Notes: generated by a model from the letters alone, not told the origin. Numbered from the stretch's first letter, positions 16,595 through 25,771 are shown. The stretch is 64,000 bases of DNA from Hymenobacter pini (GCF_020421205.1 NZ_JAIZZH010000002.1:620001-684000), one strand, 5' to 3'. Translations and numbers: made by a program.

Positions 16595-16963
16595 ATGCTC
16601 GATGTCCATCGTGAAGTGCTTCCGAACGGCTTTTTATTAATCCTCTCTCCCGATGCTGCTTCTACCGATGAGGTGAAACTTACCCGGGCCTTGCACCGGG
16701 CCAGCCGCAGCGACAAACACACGATTCTGGTAGACTTGAGCCTGATTGAGTCGCTGACCAGTGAGGCTATTGACCTGCTGCTGGCCTACGCTTTTCTGCT
16801 GCACGCCCAGGGCCGGCGGCTGATTTTGTGCCACGTGCCCCAGTCCGACCAGCATCATTTTCTGTACCTGGATGTAGCCTCGCAGCCGCTGCTGGTGCCT
16901 TCGCTGATGGATGCCATGCAGGAAATAGACTTTACCACCAGCGCGAATCAGGCCGCTGACTAG
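16595..16963 (+). CDS. STAS-domain protein (anti-sigma factor antagonist-like)
   Basis: A protein of 122 residues with the alpha/beta pattern of a STAS domain: strand ILVDLSLIESLTSEAIDLLL, a long helix, then GRRLILCHV. The position equivalent to the phosphorylated Ser of SpoIIAA is in ESLTSEA. A Ser/Thr there fits regulation by a partner-switch kinase, but no kinase or phosphatase gene is nearby. It stands upstream of hisS by 80 bases and may be transcribed with it. It is soluble, with no signal peptide. The role is inferred only from the fold. Confidence 0.65.
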   Translation: MLDVHREVLPNGFLLILSPDAASTDEVKLTRALHRASRSDKHTILVDLSLIESLTSEAIDLLLAYAFLLHAQGRRLILCHVPQSDQHHFLYLDVASQPLLVPSLMDAMQEIDFTTSANQAAD

Positions 16964-17043
16964 CTTACTACAGACCACTGCGCCGAAGTTCCGCCGGAAA
17001 CTCCGACTTTTGCGGCCGTATTACCGCATCTGTTTTCCATCTG

Positions 17044-18459
17044 ATGAGCATCCGCAAACCCAGCATCCCGCAAGGCACCCGCGACTTTGGCCCGGCCGTG
17101 GTGGCCCGCCGTAACTATATTTTTGGCATTATCCGCCGTGTGTTTGAAAAATTCGGCTACGCCCCGCTGGAAACGCCCACGCTAGAAAATCTGTCCGTAT
17201 TGATGGGTAAGTACGGTGAAGAAGGGAATCAACTGCTCTTCAAGGTGCTTAATTCGGGTAACTTTCTGAAAAAACAAAAAGGTGACGTTGTAAAGGAGGA
17301 AGTTACGCCCGAAGACCTTGTAGCCGGCACCAAGTCAGTGTTGCCCAAAATTGCCGAAAAAGGCCTGCGTTACGACCTCACGGTACCCTTTGCCCGCTAC
17401 GTGGTGATGAATCATAATACGCTCATTTTCCCATTCAAGCGTTATCAAATTCAGCCCGTATGGCGCGCAGATCGACCAGCGCGTGGGCGCTACCGGGAGT
17501 TCTACCAGTGCGACGCCGACGTGGTGGGCACCAACTCCCTGCTGTGCGAAGCCGAAATTGTGCTGATGATGTCGGAGGTGCTGACCACGCTGGGTCTGAC
17601 GGAGCACACTATCAAAATTAACCACCGTGGGGTGCTGGGGGCCTTCTACAAAGCCCTGGGCGGCGAAGGCACCGAGGTAGACCTGTTCACGGCCATAGAC
17701 AAGCTCGACAAGATTGGGCGCGAGGGTGTGGAGAAGGAGCTGCTAGAGCGGGGCTTCTCGGCGGCGGCTACCGAGCGGCTGTTCGACCTGCTGAGCGTGG
17801 GCGGCGACTTTGAGGAGAAGCTGGACCGGCTGTTGGCGGCCTTCGCCACGGCCGGCGTGGAGCCCGACAACGCCGACGGGTACCGGGGCCTGCAGGATTT
17901 GCAGCAGGTGCTGAACTACCTGCGCGGCTTTGGCTTCGAGCAGTGGCAGAACCTGGAGTTCGACGTGACGCTGGCCCGCGGGCTGAGCTACTACACGGGC
18001 TGCATTTTTGAAATCAAAATCAACAACGTGAACATGGGCAGCGTGTCGGGCGGGGGCCGCTACGACAACCTCACCGGGGCCTTCGGGCTGCCGGGTGTGT
18101 CGGGCGTGGGCTTCTCGTTTGGCGTCGACCGGCTGTATGACTGCCTGGAGGAGCTGCAGCTGTTCCCGGAGGCCGTGGCTACTACCACGCGCTGCCTGCT
18201 GGCCAACTTCGACGCCGAGAGCGAAGTAGCCGTGCTGCCCGTGCTGCGCCAGCTGCGCGAAGCCGGCATTGCTAGTGAGCTGTATCCCGAGCCCGGCAAG
18301 CTGGGCCGGCAGTTCAAGTACGCCGACGGCAAAGGCATTCCCTACGTGCTGATTCAGGGCTCGGAAGAGCGGGCCGCCGGCCAGTTCAAGCTCAAGACGC
18401 TGGCCACTGGCGCAGAACAAACGGTGACGTTGGCCGAAGCCCTACAGCTGCTGGCGTAA
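17044..18459 (+). CDS. hisS: Histidine-tRNA ligase
   Basis: A protein of 471 residues, class II aminoacyl-tRNA synthetase. Visible are the N-terminal PSIPQGTRDF start, the class II motif 2 region (RYQIQPVWRADRPARGRYRE), the histidine-binding segment ARGLSYYTGCIFE and motif 3 (GVGFSFGVDRLYDCL), then the C-terminal anticodon-binding domain (CLLANF to VLIQGSEE). It charges tRNA-His in the cytoplasm. Length and order agree with Bacteroidota HisS, including the slightly long insertion after motif 2. The strong hairpin at 18484 ends the transcript. Confidence 0.97.
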   Translation: MSIRKPSIPQGTRDFGPAVVARRNYIFGIIRRVFEKFGYAPLETPTLENLSVLMGKYGEEGNQLLFKVLNSGNFLKKQKGDVVKEEVTPEDLVAGTKSVLPKIAEKGLRYDLTVPFARYVVMNHNTLIFPFKRYQIQPVWRADRPARGRYREFYQCDADVVGTNSLLCEAEIVLMMSEVLTTLGLTEHTIKINHRGVLGAFYKALGGEGTEVDLFTAIDKLDKIGREGVEKELLERGFSAAATERLFDLLSVGGDFEEKLDRLLAAFATAGVEPDNADGYRGLQDLQQVLNYLRGFGFEQWQNLEFDVTLARGLSYYTGCIFEIKINNVNMGSVSGGGRYDNLTGAFGLPGVSGVGFSFGVDRLYDCLEELQLFPEAVATTTRCLLANFDAESEVAVLPVLRQLREAGIASELYPEPGKLGRQFKYADGKGIPYVLIQGSEERAAGQFKLKTLATGAEQTVTLAEALQLLA

Positions 18460-18483
18460 CCAGCTTCTGCAACCTGATTTTCT

Positions 18484-18528
18484 ACTGCGTGAACTGCGGA
18501 TTTTCGGTCCGTAGTTCACGCAGTTTTC
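18484..18528 (+). terminator. Rho-independent terminator of hisS
   Basis: ACTGCGTGAACTGCGGA (18484-18500) pairs with TCCGTAGTTCACGCAGT (18508-18524) with one mismatch; TTTT follows. Confidence 0.88.
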
Positions 18529-18718
18529 GTTTTGGGGCCGCGCCACTGGTTAGCAAAGGATGCTTTCTGCTGGTGGCCTACCCGGTTTCTACGGGGAGAA
18601 TGGAAGGCGGGTAAGGTTGAGCTGGGCGTAAACTCGGCCTTAACGAGGTGCCAGTGGGGTGCGTATGTCTCGGAGGCTCACGCTGAGCCATTGTTCCATC
18701 ACCTCACCTACTACCGCT

Positions 18719-19213
18719 ATGTTCGACAAACTGGAGACCCTCGACGACCTGCTGGAGATGCAGCTCAAAGACCTATACAGCGCCGAGAAGCAACTCGTGA
18801 AAGCGCTGCCCAAAATGGCCAGCAGAGCCAAAGACCCGCAGTTACGCCAGGGCTTTGAGCTGCACCTGCAGGAAACCGAAAACCACATGGCCCGCCTGGA
18901 ACAGATTGGCCAGGACCTGGGCGTGAAGCTGGGCGGCCACACCTGCCAGGCCATGGAAGGCCTGATTGCCGAAGGGCAGGAAACCATGTCGGAACGGGCT
19001 ACTGATGAAGTAATGGACGCCGCCCTGATTGCCGCCGCCCAGCGCGTGGAGCACTACGAAATATCGGGCTACGGCACGGCCGCCCACTACGCCGAGCGCC
19101 TGGGCCACACCGATGCCGCCGCCGTGCTCCGTCAGACCCTGCAGGAAGAGCAGAATACCGACACCAAGCTCAACACCTTGGCCAAGGGCTACATCAACGC
19201 CCGGGCCCTGTAA
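18719..19213 (+). CDS. YciF-like ferritin-like protein (DUF892)
   Basis: A protein of 164 residues from the ATG at 18719. It is a four-helix DUF892 protein with paired Glu ligands spread over the helices: LYSAEKQLVKALPKM, LQETENHMARLE, RVEHYEISGYG and LQEEQNTD. The family is stress-induced and resembles the di-iron ferritin fold; the physiological substrate is not established. A start 20 codons upstream is in frame but gives a tail unlike family members. A perfect hairpin follows. It lies among other stress or storage genes (cyanophycinase, KGG protein). Confidence 0.9.
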   Translation: MFDKLETLDDLLEMQLKDLYSAEKQLVKALPKMASRAKDPQLRQGFELHLQETENHMARLEQIGQDLGVKLGGHTCQAMEGLIAEGQETMSERATDEVMDAALIAAAQRVEHYEISGYGTAAHYAERLGHTDAAAVLRQTLQEEQNTDTKLNTLAKGYINARAL

Positions 19214-19249
19214 GCCTGTTGGCCCGTGCGCGGGCTTATGTTCTGTTCC

Positions 19250-19285
19250 CCAAAAGCGCCCGGCAAACCACCCGGGCGCTTTTGG
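19250..19285 (+). terminator. Terminator hairpin after the DUF892 gene
   Basis: CCAAAAGCGCCCGG (19250-19263) and CCGGGCGCTTTTGG (19272-19285) are perfect complements with an 8-base loop. Confidence 0.8.
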
Positions 19286-19313
19286 CGGTTTGCTCCTTTG
19301 ATATCCTGTTCTC

Positions 19314-20198
19314 ATGGCCTCTAAGAAATTTGCACCCTCCTCTTCCTGTCCAATTCCGCAAGGCAAGCTGCTGCTCATTGGCGGGCACGAAAGCAAGGGC
19401 GATGCGCCCGACACGGACGATGCGCAGGCCGCCTTCAACGTCAATTTTGCCCCCGAAACCATCCTGCGCCGCCTCAGCGACGAAATCGGTTCCCGGGGGC
19501 CGCTGGTAGTTATTCCTACGGCCTCGGGTGAGCCGGAAGCCGCCGTGCAGGACTACGTGGATGCTTTCCGCAAGATTGACGGCCCCGAGGTACTGAGCTT
19601 GGACATCCGCACCCGCGCCGATGCCCAGCAGGAAGACCATCTGCGTATGCTCGACAAAGCGGGGGGCGTGCTGTTTACGGGCGGCGACCAGCTGCGCCTA
19701 ACGGCCCTGCTGGGCGGCACGCCCATTCAGCGCCGCCTGTACGAGCGGTACAGCCAGGGGCAGTTTATCATTGCCGGCACCAGCGCCGGGGCCACGGCCA
19801 TGAGCACGCCCATGATATTTCAGGGCCGCAACGACGCGGGCATGCTCAAAGGGGAAATTCACATAACCACCGGCCTGGAGTTTCTGCACGATGTGGCCGT
19901 GGATACTCACTTTGTGGCCCGGGGCCGCATTGTGCGCATGGCCCAGATTTTGGCCACTAACCCGGCCTGCGTGGGGCTGGGCCTGGAAGAAGACACGGCC
20001 GTGCTGGTAACCGGAGGTCGGGAGATAGAAGTGCTGGGTAGCGGGCTGGCGCTGGTGCTGGATGCGCGCGAGTCAGGGGCCACCAACATTCACGAAATAG
20101 CCCCCAACACTCCCTTTTCCCTCCGCGACTTACGCCTGCACCTGCTGGCCAGCGGGGAGCGGTACACGCTGCCCATCCAGCCGCGGCTGTACGCCTAA
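19314..20198 (+). CDS. cphB: Cyanophycinase (peptidase S51)
   Basis: A protein of 294 residues of the S51 family. The nucleophile elbow GTSAGA places the catalytic Ser at residue 157. The family blocks GKLLLIGGHE, FTGGDQLRLT, and DTHFVARGRIVRM (with the His) are present. It splits the Asp-Arg storage polymer cyanophycin to beta-Asp-Arg dipeptides. Most genomes with the intracellular enzyme also encode cyanophycin synthetase, but none is seen here. No signal peptide is visible, so it probably acts in the cytoplasm on the organism's own polymer or on beta-aspartyl dipeptides. The transcript ends at the hairpin at 20235. Confidence 0.93.
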   Translation: MASKKFAPSSSCPIPQGKLLLIGGHESKGDAPDTDDAQAAFNVNFAPETILRRLSDEIGSRGPLVVIPTASGEPEAAVQDYVDAFRKIDGPEVLSLDIRTRADAQQEDHLRMLDKAGGVLFTGGDQLRLTALLGGTPIQRRLYERYSQGQFIIAGTSAGATAMSTPMIFQGRNDAGMLKGEIHITTGLEFLHDVAVDTHFVARGRIVRMAQILATNPACVGLGLEEDTAVLVTGGREIEVLGSGLALVLDARESGATNIHEIAPNTPFSLRDLRLHLLASGERYTLPIQPRLYA

Positions 20199-20234
20199 GC
20201 GTGCCTAAAGAGCGCCGGAGCCTGAACGCAGCAA

Positions 20235-20265
20235 AAAAGTCCTGGAGCAATACTCCAGGACTTTT
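20235..20265. terminator. Bidirectional terminator between cphB and the KGG gene
   Basis: AAAAGTCCTGGAG (20235-20247) and CTCCAGGACTTTT (20253-20265) are perfect complements with a 5-base loop. A/T tracts on both sides suit both convergent genes. Confidence 0.88.
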
Positions 20266-20428
20266 ACATAAGTTTTGGTCCGGTTGGCGAGGACTATTTT
20301 GCTGTGGGTAGTACGGCGAAACGCCGGGTTAACCTTCGGAAAAGATGAGGGAGAACATAGTGGCTTGCATTGGGCGCAACGTATACGGCCTGCCGTACGC
20401 TGGTCAGGAGCAGCCGTAAGCAGGGCGG

Positions 20429-20764
20429 TTATCGGCCGCCGCCGCCATTGCCGCCACCGCCATTACCGCCGCCACCGCCGCCGCTATTTCCGCCGCCGCG
20501 GCTGGCCTGGCCACCTTTGCGGCCGGCTTCGCTGGCCTCTTCCGAGTTCCATTCGTGGCCGCGGCCGCTCTCGTGCGAGGCCCGGCCACCTTCGCTGGCT
20601 ATGCGACGTTGCTCCTCGGGGTCCATGCCGGCAAAGCCCCGGCCCTGGCCGCTGCCCTGCGTTTGTTTGCCCTGGCCGCCGTGGCTGGCCTCACCGCCTT
20701 TGCGGCCGGCTTGGGCGTGCTGCTCTGAACTACCGCCGCGCTGGTTTTTTTGATTCTCTGCCAT
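20429..20764 (-). CDS. KGG-repeat general stress protein
   Basis: A small, very hydrophilic protein of 111 residues with three KGG/EGG stress repeats (AGRKGGEASHGGQGKQ, ASEGGRASHESGRG, AGRKGGQASRGGG), as in the con-10 and GsiB-like family. A Gly/Asn-rich tail follows, coded by CCGCC-type repeats at the DNA level. Such proteins are induced by desiccation, salt or starvation and are thought to act like hydrophilins. A Shine-Dalgarno-like AATTCCTT precedes the ATG at 20764 only weakly. The low-complexity 3' part (20429-20500) makes the exact end prone to length variation. Confidence 0.85.
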   Translation of the reverse strand: MAENQKNQRGGSSEQHAQAGRKGGEASHGGQGKQTQGSGQGRGFAGMDPEEQRRIASEGGRASHESGRGHEWNSEEASEAGRKGGQASRGGGNSGGGGGGNGGGGNGGGGR

Positions 20765-20765
20765 G

Positions 20766-21312
20766 ATTGAAAGGAATTAAGGGTGGTGAAAAAGCTATGC
20801 TCCCTTAACGTGGCCGAGATAACCGCTTGTTGTCTTTTATCCCTTAAAAACACTTGAATTACAGATAATTACCATTAATCACGGAGCCTCCTATCCGGGT
20901 CTGTAACAGATGACCCGAATAAATCCCTACTCACTAAAAAATACGGATTGAGTGCCCAACTCCGGTAACCAGGCAGGGCCGAGTAGGGTATGGCCGCCGG
21001 GGTAGCGCCGGCCAAAAGCCAACGGCCGGAACCGGCCCGGAGCACTGAGGGAGCAGCAGCAAAATCCGTATTCACCACTCCGTTTTTGTTCGGCAAAATC
21101 AGTAGTAATCCGGACCGTAAACGACTGGTGAGGCGCGTATTACAAGAGGCTCCAATGCCTGAAAAGCAGCGGACCGCTGCACCTACCGCTCTTACTACTG
21201 TGCGCCGCGCCGCGCAGCCGTTCCTTACTTTCTAAGCTATGAAAACCGCTTTGGTGCAGCGGCCCGCCTGCTTTTCAGCTTAGTTACCGCTTTCTGCCCA
21301 AACACTGTCCGC
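20766..21312. other. Gene-free stretch of about 550 bases
   Basis: No supported gene. Two overlapping open frames (20875-21096 minus, 20990-21235 plus) have no family features, no ribosome-binding signal and unusual composition. The KGG-gene promoter must lie at the left end and the MBL-gene promoter at the right end. Confidence 0.5.
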
Positions 21313-22275
21313 ATGCGTATCTCCACCATTCCACCCTCGCCCACGGCAACGCGCGCTACCACCACGGGCGTTTTCGAGGTAGCCCCCGATGTGTGGGGCG
21401 TGCGCAATGTATTCGTGAATTTTTACTTGGTGCAGGCCCCGGCACCGGCCACTGGTTGGGTGTTGGTAGATGCCGGCTTGCCGGGGGCTGGCCCATTGGT
21501 GGAGCGCACCGCCGCTTTCCTGTTCGGGCCCGATGTACCGCCCCGGGCCATCGTACTCACCCACGGCCACTTCGACCACGTGGGGGCCCTGCCGTATCTG
21601 CTGGAACGGTGGCCGCACGTGCCAGTATACGCGCACCCGCTGGAGCTGCCCTATCTCACGGGGCGCTCCAGCTACCCGCCCCCCGACCCCTCCGTAGGCG
21701 GGGGAGCCATGGCGGCCCTCTCGTTTCTGTACCCCAAAGAGCCCCTGGACCTGCACGACCAGGTATATGCCCTACCCCCCGCCGGTACTGTACCGGGCCT
21801 GCCGGGCTGGCGCTGGCTGGCTACTCCTGGCCACTCGCCGGGCCACGTATCCATATTCCGGGACCAGGACGAGCTGCTGTTGGCCGGCGACGCCTTTGTG
21901 ACGGTGAAGGCCGAATCGGGCACGGCAACGCTGCTGCAGCGGCAGGAGGTGCACGGGCCACCCGCCTACTTCACCCCCGACTGGCCTCAGGCGCACCGTT
22001 CCGTGACTTTACTGGCGGCGCTGCGGCCCCGGGTGGCGGCCACGGGCCACGGTATTCCGATGCGCGGACGGGTGCTTACCCGGGCACTCAACCGCCTTGC
22101 TCTGGAGTTTGAGCAACTGGCCGTGCCCGCGCACGGGCGCTACGTGCAGCAACCGGCCCAGGCCTCGGCTGAGGGCGTAACCTACGTGCCGCCGGCCCCT
22201 ACCCGGCCGCTGTGGCTGCTGGGCACTGGCATCGTGCTGCTGGCTACGGCTTTCTGGCTGCAGCGCCGAGGGTGA
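21313..22275 (+). CDS. MBL-fold metallo-hydrolase with C-terminal membrane anchor
   Basis: A protein of 320 residues. The metallo-beta-lactamase motif HxHxDH is present as THGHFDHVG, followed by the His of TPGHSPGHVS, the Asp of LLAGDAFVTV and a late His (ATGHGIPM), so the full binuclear zinc site is there. The last 22 residues form a transmembrane helix (LWLLGTGIVLLATAFWLQRRG), so the enzyme is probably tethered with its catalytic domain in the cytoplasm, since no signal peptide is seen. The glyoxalase II-like subgroup is likely; the substrate is unknown. Confidence 0.87.
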   Translation: MRISTIPPSPTATRATTTGVFEVAPDVWGVRNVFVNFYLVQAPAPATGWVLVDAGLPGAGPLVERTAAFLFGPDVPPRAIVLTHGHFDHVGALPYLLERWPHVPVYAHPLELPYLTGRSSYPPPDPSVGGGAMAALSFLYPKEPLDLHDQVYALPPAGTVPGLPGWRWLATPGHSPGHVSIFRDQDELLLAGDAFVTVKAESGTATLLQRQEVHGPPAYFTPDWPQAHRSVTLLAALRPRVAATGHGIPMRGRVLTRALNRLALEFEQLAVPAHGRYVQQPAQASAEGVTYVPPAPTRPLWLLGTGIVLLATAFWLQRRG

Positions 22276-22480
22276 TATTCCGGTAATTTCTCAAAACCTG
22301 CCCCGTCTTTCCAATACACAACTTCACAGCTCAACCTATTAACAATCAAGCTCATCCATAGAAAAAATATCCAAATTTTATCTATCAAATAAGTGTGTTT
22401 TTTCTGGCTACTCCGTATAGCCATCAACCTGGCAAGCAGCCAACCATTACTGACCATCATTCACCTAATCCTTTCACCTC

Positions 22481-22783
22481 ATGACTACCTCCCGCACGTT
22501 TGCCTGGGCAGCTGGCCTGCTTCTGATGGCTGCCACGCTTGGCTCCTGTGAACAAAAACGCGACATGGACTCCGGCAATGGCCCCGATTCCAGCAGCACT
22601 ACCGATATGAGCACCGATAACTCGTCTACCGGCACCAACGACAACAGCTCGGGTGCTATGTCGGGCGATACAACTGGCATGGGCTCTGATACTGGAACTG
22701 GTACCGGCACGGGTACTGGTACAGGAACCGGTACGGGTACCAACAACAATAACGGAAATGGCTCTGGCACCATGAACCAGTAG
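22481..22783 (+). CDS. Small lipoprotein with Gly-Thr repeat
   Basis: A protein of 100 residues with a lipoprotein signal (FAWAAGLLLMAATLGSC, Cys at the lipobox). The rest is Ser, Thr, Asp, Asn and Gly only, with a run of ten or so Gly-Thr dipeptides encoded by 6-base GGNACN units at about 22696-22741. It is probably an unfolded outer-membrane or periplasmic linker. It is not similar to any named family I recognise. The repeat can expand or contract in frame. A clear terminator follows. Confidence 0.75.
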   Translation: MTTSRTFAWAAGLLLMAATLGSCEQKRDMDSGNGPDSSSTTDMSTDNSSTGTNDNSSGAMSGDTTGMGSDTGTGTGTGTGTGTGTGTNNNNGNGSGTMNQ

Positions 22784-22806
22784 CCGGATCTTACCGAAGT
22801 GTACCG

Positions 22807-22841
22807 AAAAGGGCTGGGAGTGTATATTACCAGCCCTTTTT
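22807..22841 (+). terminator. Rho-independent terminator of the lipoprotein gene
   Basis: AAAAGGGCTGG (22807-22817) pairs with CCAGCCCTTTT (22830-22840), ending in a run of T. Confidence 0.88.
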
Positions 22842-22894
22842 GATGTATTCGCAGTATGATGCACTAACGTAACAAGAGCACGACCGAGTACTAG

Positions 22895-22902
22895 TATCTT
22901 TG
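22895..22902 (+). promoter_or_regulatory. -7 box TATCTTTG upstream of the 881-residue secreted protein
   Basis: A perfect TAnnTTTG. Transcription would start near 22909, leaving a leader of about 100 bases before the GTG at 23009. No well-placed TTG at -33. Confidence 0.5.
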
Positions 22903-23008
22903 ACGAGCTATATCCGTCATTCTTTCAATCGTGTTGCGTTCCGCTTAACTCTATTCCCGTTTTCTAGCACTCATTTCTTGGTTTTCTCGTGGCAAGGCTC
23001 TCTGGCTC

Positions 23009-25654
23009 GTGCGGGGCTTGTTGCTTGTTGGATGCAGTCTGTTCAGTAAGCAAGCCCGGGCGCAGGCTCCTGGTCCGGCACCTTTGCCGGAAATTCACTG
23101 GAACCGAACGTTTGGTACGATTGGAGACAACGACCTGATTCGCATCCGGCCGGCCGCTGACGGCGGCTACTGGCTGGGTGGCTTTACGGATGAGTTCGGG
23201 GGCGGCGACCGAACAGAACCCACGCGGGGCGGTGATGATTACTGGATCATGAAGCTTGACGCGGCCGGCAACAAGCAATGGGACCGTACTTTGGGAGGTC
23301 CTGGCTGGGATTATTTGCAGGACATATGCCCAACGGCGGACGGCGGGGCAATTCTCGGAGGCCGGTCCTGGTCGGGACAGGGCGGCGATAAGACGCAACC
23401 CTCCCAGGGTCAGGTCGACTGGTGGATTGTGAAGGTGGACGCGCAGGGGCGCAAGCAGTGGGACCGCACGCTGGGCGGCAGCCGCAACGACCACCTGTGG
23501 AGTCTGAAGCAAACGCCGGACGGCGGCTATGTCCTGGCGGGCAATTCCGACTCCCCGACTTCCGGCGATGTGACCACGCACCCCGATGGCATCGGCGGCT
23601 ATTGGGTAGTTAAGCTGGATGCATCCGGCAATAAGCAGTGGGACCGGGTTTTCCGGGGCAATGGGTTTGAGTTGCCAACTGTAGTATTACTAACCCCGGA
23701 TGGCGGCTATCTGGTGGGAGGCACATCCCAGTCGGGAATTTCCGCCGACAAGTCTGAGCCCGCCTTCGGCAGAAACGACCAGTGGATTATCAAGCTGGAT
23801 GCCAATGGCCGGAAGCAGTGGGACCGGACATTCGGCGGCTACCAGGATGAGGACTTATTGGCTATGCTCGCTACCCCGGACGGGGGCTATTTACTGGGGG
23901 GATCTTCCTCGTCGGGAATTTCCAGCACCAAGACTCAGCCCAACTACGCCAACTCCGGGGACTACTGGCTGGTGAAAATTGATGCCCAAGGTCGGCAGCA
24001 GTGGGACCGGACCTATGGTGGTACCGGGTTTGACCAGCTCACGGACCTGCAGCTCACCGCCGACAAGGGATACTTAGTTGGGGGCTGGACCTTTTCCGGC
24101 ATTTCCGGTGATAAAACCAGCCTTTCCCGGGGCGAGGAGGATGGCTGGGTACTTAAACTGAATGCCAACGGCGCATTACAGTGGGACCAGTCGTTCGGGG
24201 CTGCCGGCCATGATGCTATCAACAGCCTGCTACTCACAGCTGACCAGAAATTCATTGGGGCCGGCGTGACAAACTCGGCGGCCTTCGTGCCCCCGAAACC
24301 GGCGGGGTACGAGAAGAGGATAGACTGGTGGGTGTTCATGGCAGACCCTACTCCGCCTTCTTTGCGTATCACCGGCGATACGCTCCTGTGCGCGGGCGGG
24401 CAGGTAACTCTCACAGCCATTGCGGGGCCGGGTGCGGCCTCCTACCGTTGGAGCACGGGGGCCACCACCGCCGCCATTGAGGTCCGGCAAGCCGGTAGCT
24501 ACCAGGTTACGGCCACCTTCGCTGATGGGCAGGTGCGCACGGCCCGCCGGGTTGTGTTCCCCTTTACCCCCACGTTGGTGCTGCAGGGCGATACGCTGCT
24601 CTGCCCGGGCCAGAGCATCCGGCTGGCGGCGGGCGGAACCCCGGCGGATTCCTACCGGTGGAGCACGGGGGCTAGTACACCCGCCATCCAAGTTACCCAG
24701 CCCGGGCTGTACACACTCACGGCCCGCTACCCTTCCGGGTGCGAAGTGACGCAGCAGCTCGTGGTACGAGCTCCGGTGCTTCGGCTGTTGGGCGCCCCGC
24801 TGCTATGCTCTGGCAGCGGAAGTCAAACTACACTGGAAGCCCAGGCACCAGGGGCCGTGGCCTACCGCTGGAATACGGGAGCAACCACGCCTACCCTGCG
24901 CATTACCAGCCCCGGTACGTACTCAGTGGCAGCAACCTTCAGCAACGGCTGCACGCTCACGGCCACCGAGCAGGTAACAGTACCGCAGCTCTCCATCCTC
25001 GGCGACTCTCTGCTGTGCCCGGGCCAGACGGTGCAGCTGGCAGCCGGGGGGCTCCCAGCTGTGTCCTACCGCTGGAACAATGGGGCCACGTCGGCCTCCA
25101 TCCGGGTACAGCAGCCGGGCTCCTATTCGCTCACTGCCACCTACGCCAACGGCTGCAGCCGCACGGCCACAATCCGCGTGCTGGCGGGGGCCTCACTTCC
25201 CAGTCTTCCCTGGGTCAATGATACCACGCTGTGTGCAGGTAGTTCGCTGCTGCTCCGGGCCCCGCTCAGCTCTCAACCTTTAATGTACCGCTGGTCCGAT
25301 GGCTCTACCACTCCCACGCTGCTGGTAAACACGGCCGGTACATATACCCTGACTGTCACCAGCCCCTGCGAGCAGCGCACGTACAGCCGCCGCATCAATC
25401 TGAAAAGCTGCGTATTTCTACCCAACATTGTTACGGCCAACGGGGATGGCCTGAACGACTATTTTGTGCCCACCGGCCTGGCGGGTGGCAACTGGCAGTT
25501 AACCATCTTCAACCGCTGGGGCCGGCAGGTGTACGAAGCTGCTTCGTATGCCAATAACTGGGGCCCGGAGGCCGCTCCGGGCACCTATTTCTACCTCCTG
25601 CAGCAGGCTACTACCGGTATCCGCTACAAAGGAACAATTGAGGTGGTGCGCTGA
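23009..25654 (+). CDS. Secreted repeat protein with type-B gliding/T9SS C-terminal sorting domain
   Basis: A protein of 881 residues. Residues 1-19 look like a signal peptide. Next come seven repeats of about 60 residues built on GGDDYWIMKLDAAGNKQWDR-like blocks (beta-propeller-like). Then there are five Ig-like repeats of about 65 residues, each with a Cys in LLCxGQ and a YRWSTGAT block. The last 75 residues are the CHU_C/type-B sorting domain (NGDGLNDYFVPTG, FNRWGRQVYEA, GTYFYLLQ). It is exported by the Sec system and then T9SS to the cell surface or medium. The GTG start is weak; an ATT-initiated form 12 codons upstream would give a better Arg-containing n-region, so the true start is uncertain. 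Confidence 0.88.
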   Translation: MRGLLLVGCSLFSKQARAQAPGPAPLPEIHWNRTFGTIGDNDLIRIRPAADGGYWLGGFTDEFGGGDRTEPTRGGDDYWIMKLDAAGNKQWDRTLGGPGWDYLQDICPTADGGAILGGRSWSGQGGDKTQPSQGQVDWWIVKVDAQGRKQWDRTLGGSRNDHLWSLKQTPDGGYVLAGNSDSPTSGDVTTHPDGIGGYWVVKLDASGNKQWDRVFRGNGFELPTVVLLTPDGGYLVGGTSQSGISADKSEPAFGRNDQWIIKLDANGRKQWDRTFGGYQDEDLLAMLATPDGGYLLGGSSSSGISSTKTQPNYANSGDYWLVKIDAQGRQQWDRTYGGTGFDQLTDLQLTADKGYLVGGWTFSGISGDKTSLSRGEEDGWVLKLNANGALQWDQSFGAAGHDAINSLLLTADQKFIGAGVTNSAAFVPPKPAGYEKRIDWWVFMADPTPPSLRITGDTLLCAGGQVTLTAIAGPGAASYRWSTGATTAAIEVRQAGSYQVTATFADGQVRTARRVVFPFTPTLVLQGDTLLCPGQSIRLAAGGTPADSYRWSTGASTPAIQVTQPGLYTLTARYPSGCEVTQQLVVRAPVLRLLGAPLLCSGSGSQTTLEAQAPGAVAYRWNTGATTPTLRITSPGTYSVAATFSNGCTLTATEQVTVPQLSILGDSLLCPGQTVQLAAGGLPAVSYRWNNGATSASIRVQQPGSYSLTATYANGCSRTATIRVLAGASLPSLPWVNDTTLCAGSSLLLRAPLSSQPLMYRWSDGSTTPTLLVNTAGTYTLTVTSPCEQRTYSRRINLKSCVFLPNIVTANGDGLNDYFVPTGLAGGNWQLTIFNRWGRQVYEAASYANNWGPEAAPGTYFYLLQQATTGIRYKGTIEVVR

Positions 25655-25771
25655 TTGGAACGGCTGAAGACCCGACGGATTGCAATCCAGTTGCACCCGC
25701 TCGGTTCTCCTCCAGGGATTAAGAGCCGCCTTAACTGCCACGCTGGGGGTATCCTCTCCCTAAACACACCT

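Noticed and set aside
20404..20753. Plus-strand Pro/Pro-rich and minus-strand Ala-rich frames over the KGG gene
   Set aside because: They are alternate readings of the low-complexity GCCGCC repeats; the KGG frame alone has a known motif.
22457..22864. Minus-strand frames with Pro-Val repeats
   Set aside because: Antisense to the Gly-Thr repeat lipoprotein, which has a lipobox and terminator.
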